Counted from the stretch's first letter, positions 1-6,330 are shown. The stretch: DNA of 10,360 bases from an uncultured Erysipelotrichaceae bacterium (GCA_944326175.1 CALVCY010000114.1:1-10360); one strand, 5' to 3'. Numbers and translations: made by a program. The notes: a model not told the origin generated them from the sequence alone.

Positions 1-467
1 ATCTATATGAAGCATTATCCCCATTGAGCCATCATATGGAAACCTTTGGGGGCCATGCTGCAGCACTTGGCTTTTCACTAAAAAAAGAAAACATGGATGG
101 TTTTATCCATGATCTTTCCATCCTGGCCCAAACGATCCACCCTCAAAAGGTGGTCATACCATTATTCTCCATTGCCCCCATCCAAATCGATACACGATTG
201 ATGAACGCATTGGAATTATTGATGCCTTATGACAAAACCCATCCCCAACCTTTGTTCACATTAAATAAACCTGCCGTTAATTCGCTGATGCTTTTAAAAA
301 ATACCTATCCCAAATTCAACACCGGTTATCCCTTTGAAGCCTTGAGCTTTAAGATCACGGATGTGGAAAAATTGATGCATCATCCCTGGATCTTTACGTT
401 ATCCAACCACATCTTCCGCAATAAAACGACGATTCAGGCTCGAATTGAGGATGTGCTTATCGTATAA
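1..467 (+). CDS. recJ: RecJ single-strand-specific exonuclease, C-terminal part
   Basis: This is the 3' end of a gene that enters from the left edge; the frame is open from base 3 and ends at TAA 465-467. RecJ degrades single-stranded DNA 5' to 3' in recombination and repair. The visible part starts in the DHHA1 region, with the FGGHAAALGF motif that in RecJ contacts the DNA/metal centre. An OB-fold-like region follows (IQIDTR near the middle, then a tail resembling the conserved end of RecJ). The usual L-x-PFGxGNPxP segment is divergent here (LLMPYDKTHPQPLF). The TTG at 24 is internal, not a start. The gene lies 33 bases ahead of apt, as in many Firmicutes, and probably shares its transcript. 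The N-terminal DHH catalytic half is outside the window, so its integrity cannot be judged. Confidence 0.88.
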   Translation, partial: LYEALSPLSHHMETFGGHAAALGFSLKKENMDGFIHDLSILAQTIHPQKVVIPLFSIAPIQIDTRLMNALELLMPYDKTHPQPLFTLNKPAVNSLMLLKNTYPKFNTGYPFEALSFKITDVEKLMHHPWIFTLSNHIFRNKTTIQARIEDVLIV

Positions 468-500
468 TTGAGCCGTGTTGACAAGGAGAGATTCGAACTT

Positions 501-1013
501 ATGGATTTAAAAGAAACGATTGCGGATGTTCAAGATTTTCCCACCAAGGGAGTATTGTTTCGGGATATCACACCATTGATGCAAAACCCACAAGCTTTCC
601 ATCAAGCGTGTGATGCGATCATTGAATTTGCTCGCAGTAAAAACATCGATGTGGTGGCTGGTCCGGAATCCCGTGGATTTATTTTTGGTTGTCCGGTCGC
701 TTATGAACTCAATGTCGGTTTCGTACCGGTCAGAAAACCGGGCAAATTGCCGCGCGAGACGGTCAGCGTGACCTATGATTTGGAATATGGGCATAATACA
801 TTGCACATGCATAAAGATTCCGTCAAACCGGGGCAACGTGTATTGATCATCGATGATTTGTTAGCCACCGGTGGTACGGTGGATGCCACACGTAAACTGG
901 TCGAGTTGATGGGTGGTGAAGTGGTCGGTGCCGCTTTCTTGATCGAACTGGTCGATCTGAAAGGACGCGAATTACTCAAAGACATGGATGTTTTTACTGT
1001 CATGCAGTATTAA
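501..1013 (+). CDS. apt: Adenine phosphoribosyltransferase
   Basis: The enzyme converts adenine and PRPP to AMP and pyrophosphate in cytosolic purine salvage. The 170-residue length is normal for bacterial APRT. The N-terminal [14 protein letters not shown] block (residues 13-26) and [10 protein letters not shown] (54-63) are family hallmarks. The PRPP-binding loop is [13 protein letters not shown] (114-126), with both acidic residues intact. I chose ATG 501 because AAGGAG (483-488) lies upstream and the protein then begins at the family's usual point. A TTG at 468 would add 11 residues and has no ribosome site. It sits between recJ and relA, which is the common Firmicutes order, and links purine salvage with alarmone metabolism. 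A hairpin terminator follows. Function is secure from motifs. Confidence 0.97.
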   Translation: MDLKETIADVQDFPTKGVLFRDITPLMQNPQAFHQACDAIIEFARSKNIDVVAGPESRGFIFGCPVAYELNVGFVPVRKPGKLPRETVSVTYDLEYGHNTLHMHKDSVKPGQRVLIIDDLLATGGTVDATRKLVELMGGEVVGAAFLIELVDLKGRELLKDMDVFTVMQY

Positions 1014-1014
1014 G

Positions 1015-1027
1015 ATGGTTCGACCAT
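1015..1027. repeat. Dispersed palindrome ATGGT-N3-ACCAT, copy after apt
   Basis: ATGGTTCGACCAT begins two bases after the apt stop codon. The same 13-mer recurs three times inside the ABC ATPase gene (7597, 7744, 7870). Confidence 0.75.
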
Positions 1028-1046
1028 TTTTAACGTATCGAATTTC

Positions 1047-1075
1047 AAAGAGACCGTAAGGTCTCTTTCTTTGTT
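1047..1075 (+). terminator. Rho-independent terminator after apt
   Basis: A perfect 9-bp stem (AAAGAGACC / GGTCTCTTT) with loop GTAA lies at 1047-1068 and is followed by a T-rich stretch (CTTTGTTT). It separates apt from relA, although read-through cannot be excluded because the T tract is interrupted. Confidence 0.8.
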
Positions 1076-1088
1076 TATGGTCAATATC

Positions 1089-1152
1089 TGAAAATATTTT
1101 CAAGAATAATTTTCAACTGCACCTGCAATATGGTGTAAAGTATGTGAAAATT
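1089..1152 (+). promoter_or_regulatory. relA leader with three TGAAAAT-type elements
   Basis: The relA upstream region contains a perfect 14-bp palindrome TGAAAATATTTTCA (1089-1102). It also has a separated inverted pair AATTTTCA (1108-1115) and TGAAAATT (1145-1152), built from the same half-site. A weak -10-like TAAAGT (1136-1141) falls between the pair, but I cannot place a convincing -35. The arrangement suggests a control region for relA. In AT-rich DNA such matches can arise by chance. Confidence 0.3.
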
Positions 1153-1186
1153 TGAATACGCGTTTTAAAAAGGGGAGGTGGGATGT

Positions 1187-3409
1187 ATGCAAAGCGGACC
1201 AGTGTCGATCACGGATCCATCCGTCATCATTGACAATGCCAAGCAATACATTTCCAATCCCGATTCACTGGCTCTGATCCAAAAGGGGATCGATTTTGCC
1301 ACGAAATGTCATCAAGGCCAATTCCGCAAAAGTGGTGAACCCTATGTGGTCCATGTTTATTGCGTGGCGTATTATCTGACCAATCTCAAGCTTTCCCCGC
1401 AAACCATCGTTGCGGGTCTTTTGCATGATGTTGTCGAAGACTGTGGTGTGACCAAGGAACAAGTGGCCGCCGACTTTGGCGAGCAAGTCGCCGATATGGT
1501 CGAAGCCGTGACCAAGATCAGTTCCCTCAAATTCAAAAACGAAAAGGAATATCTGGCAGAAAACCATCGCAAGATCATGATCGCGATGGCGAAAGATCTA
1601 AGGGTGATCATCATCAAACTGTGCGATCGACTCCACAACATGCGCACCCTGAAATACCAATCGCCAGAAAAACAGAAAAAAATATCCCGGGAGACATTGG
1701 ATGTCTATGCACCGATCGCCCATCGCTTAGGTATGAGTGAGATCAAAAACGAATTGGAAGATCTCTCATTCATGTATCTGGATAACGACGAATACCATCA
1801 TATCGCTCATTTGGTCGAAAACAAGAAAAGCGAACGCGATGCCCAAGTCGCAGAAATGATCAACGAGATCAGCAAGATGTTGCGCAAACACGGATTCAAG
1901 TTCCGTATTTTCGGACGTTCGAAGCATCTTTTTTCCATCTATAAAAAAATGGTTACCAAGCATAAACGTTTCGATGAGATCCTTGATCTTTTGGCGATCC
2001 GTATCGTCACGCAAACAGAAACCAATTGTTATGAAATCTTGGGGTATATCCATTCCAAATATCGTCCGATCCCGGGTCGATTAAAAGATTACATCGCCGT
2101 TCCTAAACCCAACATGTATCAATCTTTGCATACCACGGTCGTTGGCAAAGGCGGTAAGATTTTTGAGATCCAGATCCGTACCGAAGAAATGGATCAGGTG
2201 GCTGATCGTGGTGTGGCGGCCCATTGGCGTTACAAGGAAGGGACCAAATACGATCCCAAACTGGAACAGAAGGATATCGAAGCGCAATTGCCGTGGTTGA
2301 AAGATGTGTCCACGCTGAGCAAGGAAATGAAATCCGATGGTCAGGCCACCGATTTCATGGATACCTTATCCACGGATTTTTTCAGCTCCAATGTTTATGT
2401 CATGACGCCGATGGGTCGGGTCATCGATCTGCCCCAAGGCTCCACGTGCATCGACTTTGCTTACCGTGTCCATACCGATGTCGGTCATTCCTGCATCGGT
2501 GCGACCGTCAATGACATCATGGTCCCGCTCAACACCGTGTTGAAAACCGGGGATGTGGTCAATATCAAGACCAGTAAAACGATCGGTGGACCTAGCGAAG
2601 ATTGGCTCAAATTCGTCAAGACCAATCAGGCAAAAAGCAAGATCAAAAGCTTTTTGCAAAAAAAAGAACAGGAAGCACGGAAAAGCCAGGTCGAAAATGG
2701 TGAGACCATGTTACGCAATGAACTCAAACGTCGCGAATTCGACGTCAATGAGTTCATGGACAAAAAACGCATCGAATCCATCGTCAGTCAGTTTCAAGTC
2801 AATAACTATGATGAATTGATGTATGGCATTGCAGTCAAATCCATCTCTGTGATCAATGTCATCGAAAAATTGACCAACCAGAAACGGCCGTTGTCTGAAG
2901 CCAATAATGAGATGTTGATGAAGATCCTTTCCAACAAAAACACCTCTGTCAAGCGCTCACGGGTGAGCTCTCATGGTGTGGTGGTGGAAGGAGTGGATTC
3001 CATCATGTTGTCGTTAGCGGGCTGTTGCCATCCGGTCTATGGAGATGAGATCGTTGGTTTTATCACCAAAGGCAATGGGGTCAAAGTCCACCGTAAAGAT
3101 TGTCCCAATGTGGCGAAGACCACCCGATTGATCGATGTGCATTGGGACAGTGAAAAAGGGGATTCCAGTTTTGAATCGTTATTGATCATCCAAAGCAAGG
3201 AACGCAATTTCCTGTTGACCGATATCGTGACCGCATTGGCAGCCAACAAGGCTGATCTGATCTATATCAATTCCTCCGTGAACCAGCAATTGTTGATCAC
3301 GACCACCAAGGTGATCATTCGGGTCAGGGATATCGATCATGTCAAAACGGTGATGAGCAATTTAAAGAAGATCGATTCCGTGTTATCGGTGGAACGTGGC
3401 TTTGAATAA
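1187..3409 (+). CDS. relA: Bifunctional (p)ppGpp synthetase/hydrolase, RelA/SpoT family
   Basis: This 740-residue enzyme makes (p)ppGpp from ATP and GTP/GDP and also hydrolyses it, controlling the stringent response. Domains in order are: HD hydrolase (about 30-180) with HDVVED at 80-85 and CDRLHNMRTL at 146-155; synthetase (about 230-350) with GRSKHLFSIYKKM at 243-255, RLKD at 298-301 and YQSLHTTV at 311-318; TGS (about 402-463); a conserved AGCCHPVYGDEI block with the CC pair at 613-614; and a C-terminal ACT domain (about 663-739). RLKD fits the RxKD signature of bifunctional Rel enzymes rather than the ExDD of synthetase-only RelA. The usual NGYQSLHT carries M in place of G at 310. I start at ATG 1187 because GGGGAGG (1172-1178) is 8 bases away; the GTG at 1178 lies inside that site. 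The usual downstream partner dtd is absent. Confidence 0.97.
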   Translation: MQSGPVSITDPSVIIDNAKQYISNPDSLALIQKGIDFATKCHQGQFRKSGEPYVVHVYCVAYYLTNLKLSPQTIVAGLLHDVVEDCGVTKEQVAADFGEQVADMVEAVTKISSLKFKNEKEYLAENHRKIMIAMAKDLRVIIIKLCDRLHNMRTLKYQSPEKQKKISRETLDVYAPIAHRLGMSEIKNELEDLSFMYLDNDEYHHIAHLVENKKSERDAQVAEMINEISKMLRKHGFKFRIFGRSKHLFSIYKKMVTKHKRFDEILDLLAIRIVTQTETNCYEILGYIHSKYRPIPGRLKDYIAVPKPNMYQSLHTTVVGKGGKIFEIQIRTEEMDQVADRGVAAHWRYKEGTKYDPKLEQKDIEAQLPWLKDVSTLSKEMKSDGQATDFMDTLSTDFFSSNVYVMTPMGRVIDLPQGSTCIDFAYRVHTDVGHSCIGATVNDIMVPLNTVLKTGDVVNIKTSKTIGGPSEDWLKFVKTNQAKSKIKSFLQKKEQEARKSQVENGETMLRNELKRREFDVNEFMDKKRIESIVSQFQVNNYDELMYGIAVKSISVINVIEKLTNQKRPLSEANNEMLMKILSNKNTSVKRSRVSSHGVVVEGVDSIMLSLAGCCHPVYGDEIVGFITKGNGVKVHRKDCPNVAKTTRLIDVHWDSEKGDSSFESLLIIQSKERNFLLTDIVTALAANKADLIYINSSVNQQLLITTTKVIIRVRDIDHVKTVMSNLKKIDSVLSVERGFE

Positions 3410-3883
3410 TGGTAAGACCATGATATATTCCAAATAAGTCAGAAAACAGAATTCTGCAAAATAGTTGATGTTGAGCGTCAAACCCATACTGGCCAGGGCG
3501 GCAGTTGCCGCAATGGCCAGTATTTTGATTTGACGCATATTGGGGTAAATAGAAACCATGATGATCCATCCGCTGATCAAAAACAATCCCACTGCATGGA
3601 TCGCATCGCTGATGAGATAATTCTGGGGCAAAATGAATAACAGCAAATTCAAAGATGGTAATGACCAAATGATCTTTTGATCATATCGTTTGTGAAGAAA
3701 TAGGGTGGTATTGACGGCCATCAGTATGGTCAAACCATACGCCAATAGGGGATAGAGGGTTTTATATCCACATAAATTCAAGCGTATATGGTTCATCCAT
3801 GGGATCAAACCGATCAATAGCATGGCGATGGTCAACCCATGGGACGCCCATGCATAAATCAATGATTTATTCATGGTTTTCAT
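3383..3883 (-). CDS. Six-helix membrane protein of unknown function
   Basis: I do not recognise this 166-residue protein. It is almost entirely hydrophobic, with likely membrane helices near residues 8-29, 42-63, 70-88, 92-113, 119-137 and 139-160, and short basic loops (HKRYDQK at 64-70; MRQIK at 116-120). No catalytic motif is visible. The reading frame is open further upstream to 4003, but that part is polar and would run into the lipoprotein promoter. I place the start at ATG 3883, preceded on the minus strand by a weak GGATGA; ATG 3874 is an alternative. The stop lies inside relA, giving a 27-bp tail-to-tail overlap. It diverges from the lipoprotein gene, so the shared 135-bp gap may control both. 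The peptides HGLTI and YGLTI reflect copies or near-copies of the dispersed palindrome. That it is a real gene is likely but not certain. Confidence 0.65.
   Translation of the reverse strand: MKTMNKSLIYAWASHGLTIAMLLIGLIPWMNHIRLNLCGYKTLYPLLAYGLTILMAVNTTLFLHKRYDQKIIWSLPSLNLLLFILPQNYLISDAIHAVGLFLISGWIIMVSIYPNMRQIKILAIAATAALASMGLTLNINYFAEFCFLTYLEYIMVLPLFKATFHR
3409..3421. repeat. Dispersed palindrome ATGGT-N3-ACCAT, copy at relA stop
   Basis: ATGGTAAGACCAT starts on the last base of the relA stop codon. It lies inside the 3' end of the opposing membrane-protein gene. Confidence 0.65.
3724..3740. repeat. Dispersed palindrome, extended 7-bp arms
   Basis: GTATGGT-CAA-ACCATAC lies inside the minus-strand membrane-protein gene and encodes Y-G-L-T-I there. 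It is one of the two longest-armed copies of the motif. Confidence 0.75.
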
Positions 3884-3945
3884 TGTATCATCCGTTTGAT
3901 CTTTTGTGTTTTTCAGTACTTTTCTTTCATTTTTCATTACTATGG

Positions 3946-3973
3946 TTGTCACAAGAAGTGCGAATGTGTTAAT
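3946..3973 (+). promoter_or_regulatory. Promoter of the FMN-binding lipoprotein gene
   Basis: A -35 TTGTCA (3946-3951, five of six consensus matches) and a -10 GTTAAT (3968-3973, four of six) are 16 bases apart. A TG-n extension at 3965-3967 strengthens the -10. Transcription would start near 3980 and give a leader of about 40 bases before ATG 4019. Confidence 0.6.
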
Positions 3974-3983
3974 TTTGTGACAA
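3946..3983. promoter_or_regulatory. Perfect 9-bp inverted repeat bracketing the lipoprotein promoter
   Basis: TTGTCACAA (3946-3954) and TTGTGACAA (3975-3983) are exact reverse complements separated by 20 bases. The left arm contains the -35 hexamer and the right arm covers the predicted start point, the usual layout of a repressor operator. Each arm is itself near-palindromic (TTGT-n-ACAA), so two dimers could bind, with centres 29 bases apart. The cognate regulator is unknown. Confidence 0.6.
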
Positions 3984-4018
3984 TTCGATGGTTGTGCCAT
4001 CAAAGAAAGGAAAAAAAC

Positions 4019-5200
4019 ATGAACATGAAACGTCTTTCTGTGCTTGCACTGGCGTTTGTGGTTGCCGGTTGTGCTTCCAACACACCAACAACTTCACAAA
4101 CACCTGCAAGCTCCGAAACTCCATCCACAACTGAAACTAGTGCCAACGTGGTACCATTCAGTGCCCACTATGAAATGAAAGGGACCACCTCGGCCGGTTT
4201 ACCGAAAAATGATACGTTCATTTTTGAAGGTGAGACCACCGATGGGATCATCACCTCTCTAAATTTCGATATCATCCGTAATATGGGAAGTGATGACGAA
4301 TATTCCAAAAAAGACCTGTATGGCTATGAAATGAATGTTTCCGATGCGGAAGTAGCTCAAACAGATGATGGATTCGAATTGGTCAAATTGCAGATCAATG
4401 GTTATGAAACCAAATTCGGTCAATATATGATCACCGCCACCACACCTGTATTGGATGATTCTACCGTATTTGCTGATTTGACCATCACCAATTACACCGG
4501 TGAAGAATTAAGTGAAGAAGATGCCTTGATGATCTACCAGTATCTGGCCAACGAAGCCGATATCACCTTGACCATGGATACACCGGTATCCGATCTTTTG
4601 GCCATTTTCGGTCTATATAAAGACGGTTCATTCGTCGCCGGCACCAACCGGGTTTCCTTTGCTGGATTCCATGGTGGAAGAAGTTATGGTGAACAGATCG
4701 ACGCCATCGTGGATTATATCTTAGCCAACAATATGACATTGGATGATGTCTATGTCATGTTCCAAACAGTCAATCAACAAAGTGAACCGATCGAAGAAAG
4801 AGACACGATCGCGGGTGCGACTATCGCCTTTGTCGGTGATTTCCAACGTATGGTCTATGTTGCCATCAATGGTGAACTTTACAATGGTGTCACCAACCAT
4901 ACCACTGCCGATGGTAAAACCACTGTTGAAGTGGTCACACAGGGCTATGGTGGAGAAGTGGAGACCCATGTCACATTTGATGATGCCACAGGTACGATCA
5001 GTGAGATCAGCGTCCGTGATCATACCGAAAGCGAAGGCGTCGGTGCGGTATTGTGTGAAGATGGTTCTGACTATTTGACCGCTTTGGTGGAAGGTCAGAG
5101 CGATCTAGATAGTGTGGAAGCGGTCAGTGGTGCCACAGTGACATCCACTGCACTCAAAGATGCCGTCAATTACGCCATCGAATATTACAACGAACTTTAA
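4019..5200 (+). CDS. FMN-binding-domain lipoprotein with two GAT motifs
   Basis: This 393-residue protein is predicted to be exported and anchored by lipid at Cys18 (basic start MNMKR, hydrophobic core, lipobox VAGC). A Ser/Thr-rich spacer (about 20-43) follows. The C-terminal part (about 280-390) looks like an FMN_bind domain and ends in VEAVSGATVTS (367-377). In NqrC, RnfG and related proteins, the Thr of SGAT carries FMN added by ApbE, so Thr373 is the likely acceptor. A second similar motif, RDTIAGATIAF (261-271), ends the preceding region and suggests a second, degenerate FMN-binding unit with Ala where Ser is usual. The start is ATG 4019, with AAAGAAAGG 8 bases upstream. The family has roles in extracellular or membrane-linked electron transfer; that role here is inference. 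No apbE gene lies in the window. Terminator 5213-5248 makes it monocistronic. Confidence 0.82.
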   Translation: MNMKRLSVLALAFVVAGCASNTPTTSQTPASSETPSTTETSANVVPFSAHYEMKGTTSAGLPKNDTFIFEGETTDGIITSLNFDIIRNMGSDDEYSKKDLYGYEMNVSDAEVAQTDDGFELVKLQINGYETKFGQYMITATTPVLDDSTVFADLTITNYTGEELSEEDALMIYQYLANEADITLTMDTPVSDLLAIFGLYKDGSFVAGTNRVSFAGFHGGRSYGEQIDAIVDYILANNMTLDDVYVMFQTVNQQSEPIEERDTIAGATIAFVGDFQRMVYVAINGELYNGVTNHTTADGKTTVEVVTQGYGGEVETHVTFDDATGTISEISVRDHTESEGVGAVLCEDGSDYLTALVEGQSDLDSVEAVSGATVTSTALKDAVNYAIEYYNEL

Positions 5201-5212
5201 TCCATATCATTG

Positions 5213-5248
5213 AATCAGCGGATCGGACTTTCCGATCCGCTGATTTTA
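5213..5248 (+). terminator. Strong hairpin terminator after the lipoprotein gene
   Basis: A perfect 15-bp stem (AATCAGCGGATCGGA and its complement, 5213-5227 and 5231-5245) with loop CTT is followed by a short T-rich stretch. It begins 12 bases after the stop codon and separates this gene from the ferredoxin gene. Confidence 0.88.
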
Positions 5249-5278
5249 TCAATAATTGTACGAAATATCTAACTTGTG

Positions 5279-5294
5279 AAAAGTTTCAACTTTT
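5279..5294. promoter_or_regulatory. Inverted repeat upstream of the ferredoxin promoter
   Basis: AAAAGTT-TC-AACTTTT is a perfect 7-bp inverted repeat about 24 bases upstream of the predicted -35. It overlaps TTGTGAA (5275-5281), which resembles a Rex half-site, but the second Rex half (TTCACAA) is not intact. It could be an operator for ferredoxin; this is speculative. Confidence 0.3.
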
Positions 5295-5304
5295 GCATAA
5301 AAGA

Positions 5305-5335
5305 TGGTCATACCACATTGAATTTGGTCGAACCA
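5305..5335. repeat. Tandem pair of TGGT-N3-ACCA motifs in the ferredoxin promoter
   Basis: TGGTCATACCA (5305-5315) and TGGTCGAACCA (5325-5335) start exactly 20 bases apart, about two helical turns. One lies just before the -35 hexamer and the other between -35 and -10. They belong to the motif family dispersed through the window, here in a position where a bound protein could affect transcription. Confidence 0.55.
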
Positions 5336-5346
5336 CTGGGTAAAAT
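5318..5346 (+). promoter_or_regulatory. Promoter of the ferredoxin gene
   Basis: TTGAAT (5318-5323) and TAAAAT (5341-5346, five of six matches to TATAAT) are separated by 17 bases. Transcription would start near 5353, leaving a leader of about 20 bases that contains a near-perfect AGGAGG (5360-5365). Confidence 0.6.
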
Positions 5347-5373
5347 GAAATATGTAAACAGGAGGAATAAATC

Positions 5374-5544
5374 ATGGCTGTTAAAGTCAATAAGGACGTT
5401 TGCATCGGTTGCGGTGCCTGCACCGGTGTTTGCCCGACAGGTGCGATCCAGTTAAAGGATGACGGGAAAGCTGAATGCGATCCGGAAGTCTGTGTCGATT
5501 GCCAGGCTTGCGTCGGTACCTGCCCGGTCGGCGCGATCGAATAA
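5374..5544 (+). CDS. 2[4Fe-4S] ferredoxin
   Basis: This 56-residue clostridial-type ferredoxin is a soluble low-potential electron carrier, used in anaerobes with pyruvate:ferredoxin oxidoreductase, hydrogenases and similar enzymes. Two complete CxxCxxCxxxCP motifs are present: Cys10, 13, 16, 20 and Cys40, 43, 46, 50. Each first binds within one half and lends its last Cys to the other cluster, as is usual in the family. Cys35 is extra. The overall length and the internal duplication (CPTGAI, CPVGAI) match the family. The start ATG 5374 has a near-ideal AGGAGG 8 bases upstream. Terminators on both sides make it a single-gene transcript. Its codons are richer in GC than its neighbours (TGC, GGC, GCG), as expected for strong expression. 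It may supply electrons to many pathways; a link to the adjacent FMN lipoprotein rests on proximity alone. Confidence 0.96.
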   Translation: MAVKVNKDVCIGCGACTGVCPTGAIQLKDDGKAECDPEVCVDCQACVGTCPVGAIE

Positions 5545-5565
5545 TAGCTAACGCGATATAAAAAG

Positions 5566-5594
5566 AATCATGGTGCAAACCATGATTTTTTTTA
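5566..5594 (+). terminator. Rho-independent terminator after ferredoxin
   Basis: A 9-bp stem (AATCATGGT / ACCATGATT, 5566-5574 and 5579-5587) with loop GCAA is followed by eight T residues (5586-5593). The top of the stem is a copy of the dispersed motif ATGGT-N4-ACCAT. Confidence 0.9.
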
Positions 5595-5643
5595 ATCTTT
5601 TTCCCCACTTGGATCGGTAAGTATCAGTGAAAGAAGTAAAGTT

Positions 5644-6330
5644 ATGAAACAATGGTTGCAATCTAATTATCGATCGATCCTTAAAATCATGGTCCCTGTG
5701 GTGCTCATTGCTGTGCTTTGTGCGATAGTGTATCGACCATTTGTGACCTTATTATCCGATCCAACCACATTTCGACAATGGTTGAACCACTATGGCATCT
5801 TTTCCTATATGGTCTTTACATTGATCAATATGGCTCAGATCATACTGGCCTTTTTACCCGGTGAGATCGTGGAAGTATTGGCTGGATATTGTTTTGGTTG
5901 TGTCAATGGGATGTTGATCTGCATGATCGCTTCCGCGATCGCCTCTTCATTGATCTTTTTAGTCATACGGCATTTTCATATCGATTTGCTTTCCTTATTT
6001 TTCAAAGCGGATGAGATGGATCGATTCAAATTTCTCGATGATTCACGCCATTTATCCATTATTTTGTTCGTGATCTTTTTGATCCCCGGTACCCCAAAGG
6101 ATATCTTGACGTATATCATGCCCTTGACTAAGATCGGTTTCTTATCCTTTCTTTCGATCACCACCATCGCCCGTATCCCATCGATCATCACTTCGACCAT
6201 GGTCGGGGATGCATTGTTTTCCAATGATTGGATGACATCACTGATCGTTTATGGTTTGACGGCGATATTGAGTGGAGCAGGGCTTTATCTGTATAATCGC
6301 TTCATTGGCGCAAAGGAAGTAAAAGCGTGA
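5644..6330 (+). CDS. TVP38/TMEM64 (VTT/DedA-like) membrane protein
   Basis: This 228-residue integral membrane protein matches the TVP38/TMEM64 family in layout. The first helix is at about 12-30 and the re-entrant motif FLPGEIVEVLAGYCFG at 70-85, followed by helices near 90-110 and 136-148. A second conserved loop IPGTPKDILTY lies at 147-157, with C-terminal helices near 160-185 and 196-217. Related DedA and VTT-domain proteins are linked to lipid movement across membranes and to envelope homeostasis; the substrate here is unknown. The start ATG 5644 has only a weak AAGAAG site (5631-5636). Its stop TGA overlaps the sigma-factor start in GTGA (6327-6330), so the two are probably translationally coupled. 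It would then be the first gene of the five-gene unit. I see no convincing promoter in the roughly 50 bases between the ferredoxin terminator and this start. VYGLTA (202-207) contains a near-copy of the dispersed motif. Confidence 0.85.
   Translation: MKQWLQSNYRSILKIMVPVVLIAVLCAIVYRPFVTLLSDPTTFRQWLNHYGIFSYMVFTLINMAQIILAFLPGEIVEVLAGYCFGCVNGMLICMIASAIASSLIFLVIRHFHIDLLSLFFKADEMDRFKFLDDSRHLSIILFVIFLIPGTPKDILTYIMPLTKIGFLSFLSITTIARIPSIITSTMVGDALFSNDWMTSLIVYGLTAILSGAGLYLYNRFIGAKEVKA

Noticed and set aside
92..111. Inverted repeat CATGGAT-N6-ATCCATG in recJ
   Set aside because: It lies in conserved coding sequence, and its centre differs from the dispersed motif; treated as chance.
468..500. TTG-started N-terminal extension of apt
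   Set aside because: It has no ribosome site and begins right after the recJ stop; ATG 501 has AAGGAG upstream and gives the family's usual length.
1178..1186. GTG start for relA
   Set aside because: The GTG is inside the Shine-Dalgarno sequence GGGGAGGTG; ATG 1187 is correctly spaced from it.
2224..2819. Alternative plus-strand frames inside relA
   Set aside because: They overlap intact, conserved Rel domains and have no ribosome sites or recognisable protein features.
3854..3870. Palindrome ATAAATCA-A-TGATTTAT
   Set aside because: It is AT-rich and within the first codons of the minus-strand gene; no partner site or context supports a function.
3884..4003. Longer N-terminus for the minus-strand membrane protein
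   Set aside because: The added part is polar, has no ribosome site and would run through the opposing promoter. A start at a further upstream ATG cannot be fully excluded.
3896..4018. Longer N-terminus for the lipoprotein
   Set aside because: It would cover the promoter and inverted repeat and bury the signal peptide; ATG 4019 places MNMKR directly before the hydrophobic core.
5275..5292. Rex binding site upstream of ferredoxin
   Set aside because: The first half TTGTGAA matches, but the second half reads TTCAACT instead of TTCACAA; too weak to call.
5387..5608. Minus-strand reading frame opposite ferredoxin
   Set aside because: It is the reverse of Cys-rich ferredoxin codons and crosses the terminator; its composition (Arg/His-rich) is that of a shadow frame.
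6194..6205. 12-bp palindrome CGACCATGGTCG in the TVP38-like gene
   Set aside because: It has the arms in the reverse order to the dispersed motif and occurs once, so I did not count it as a copy.
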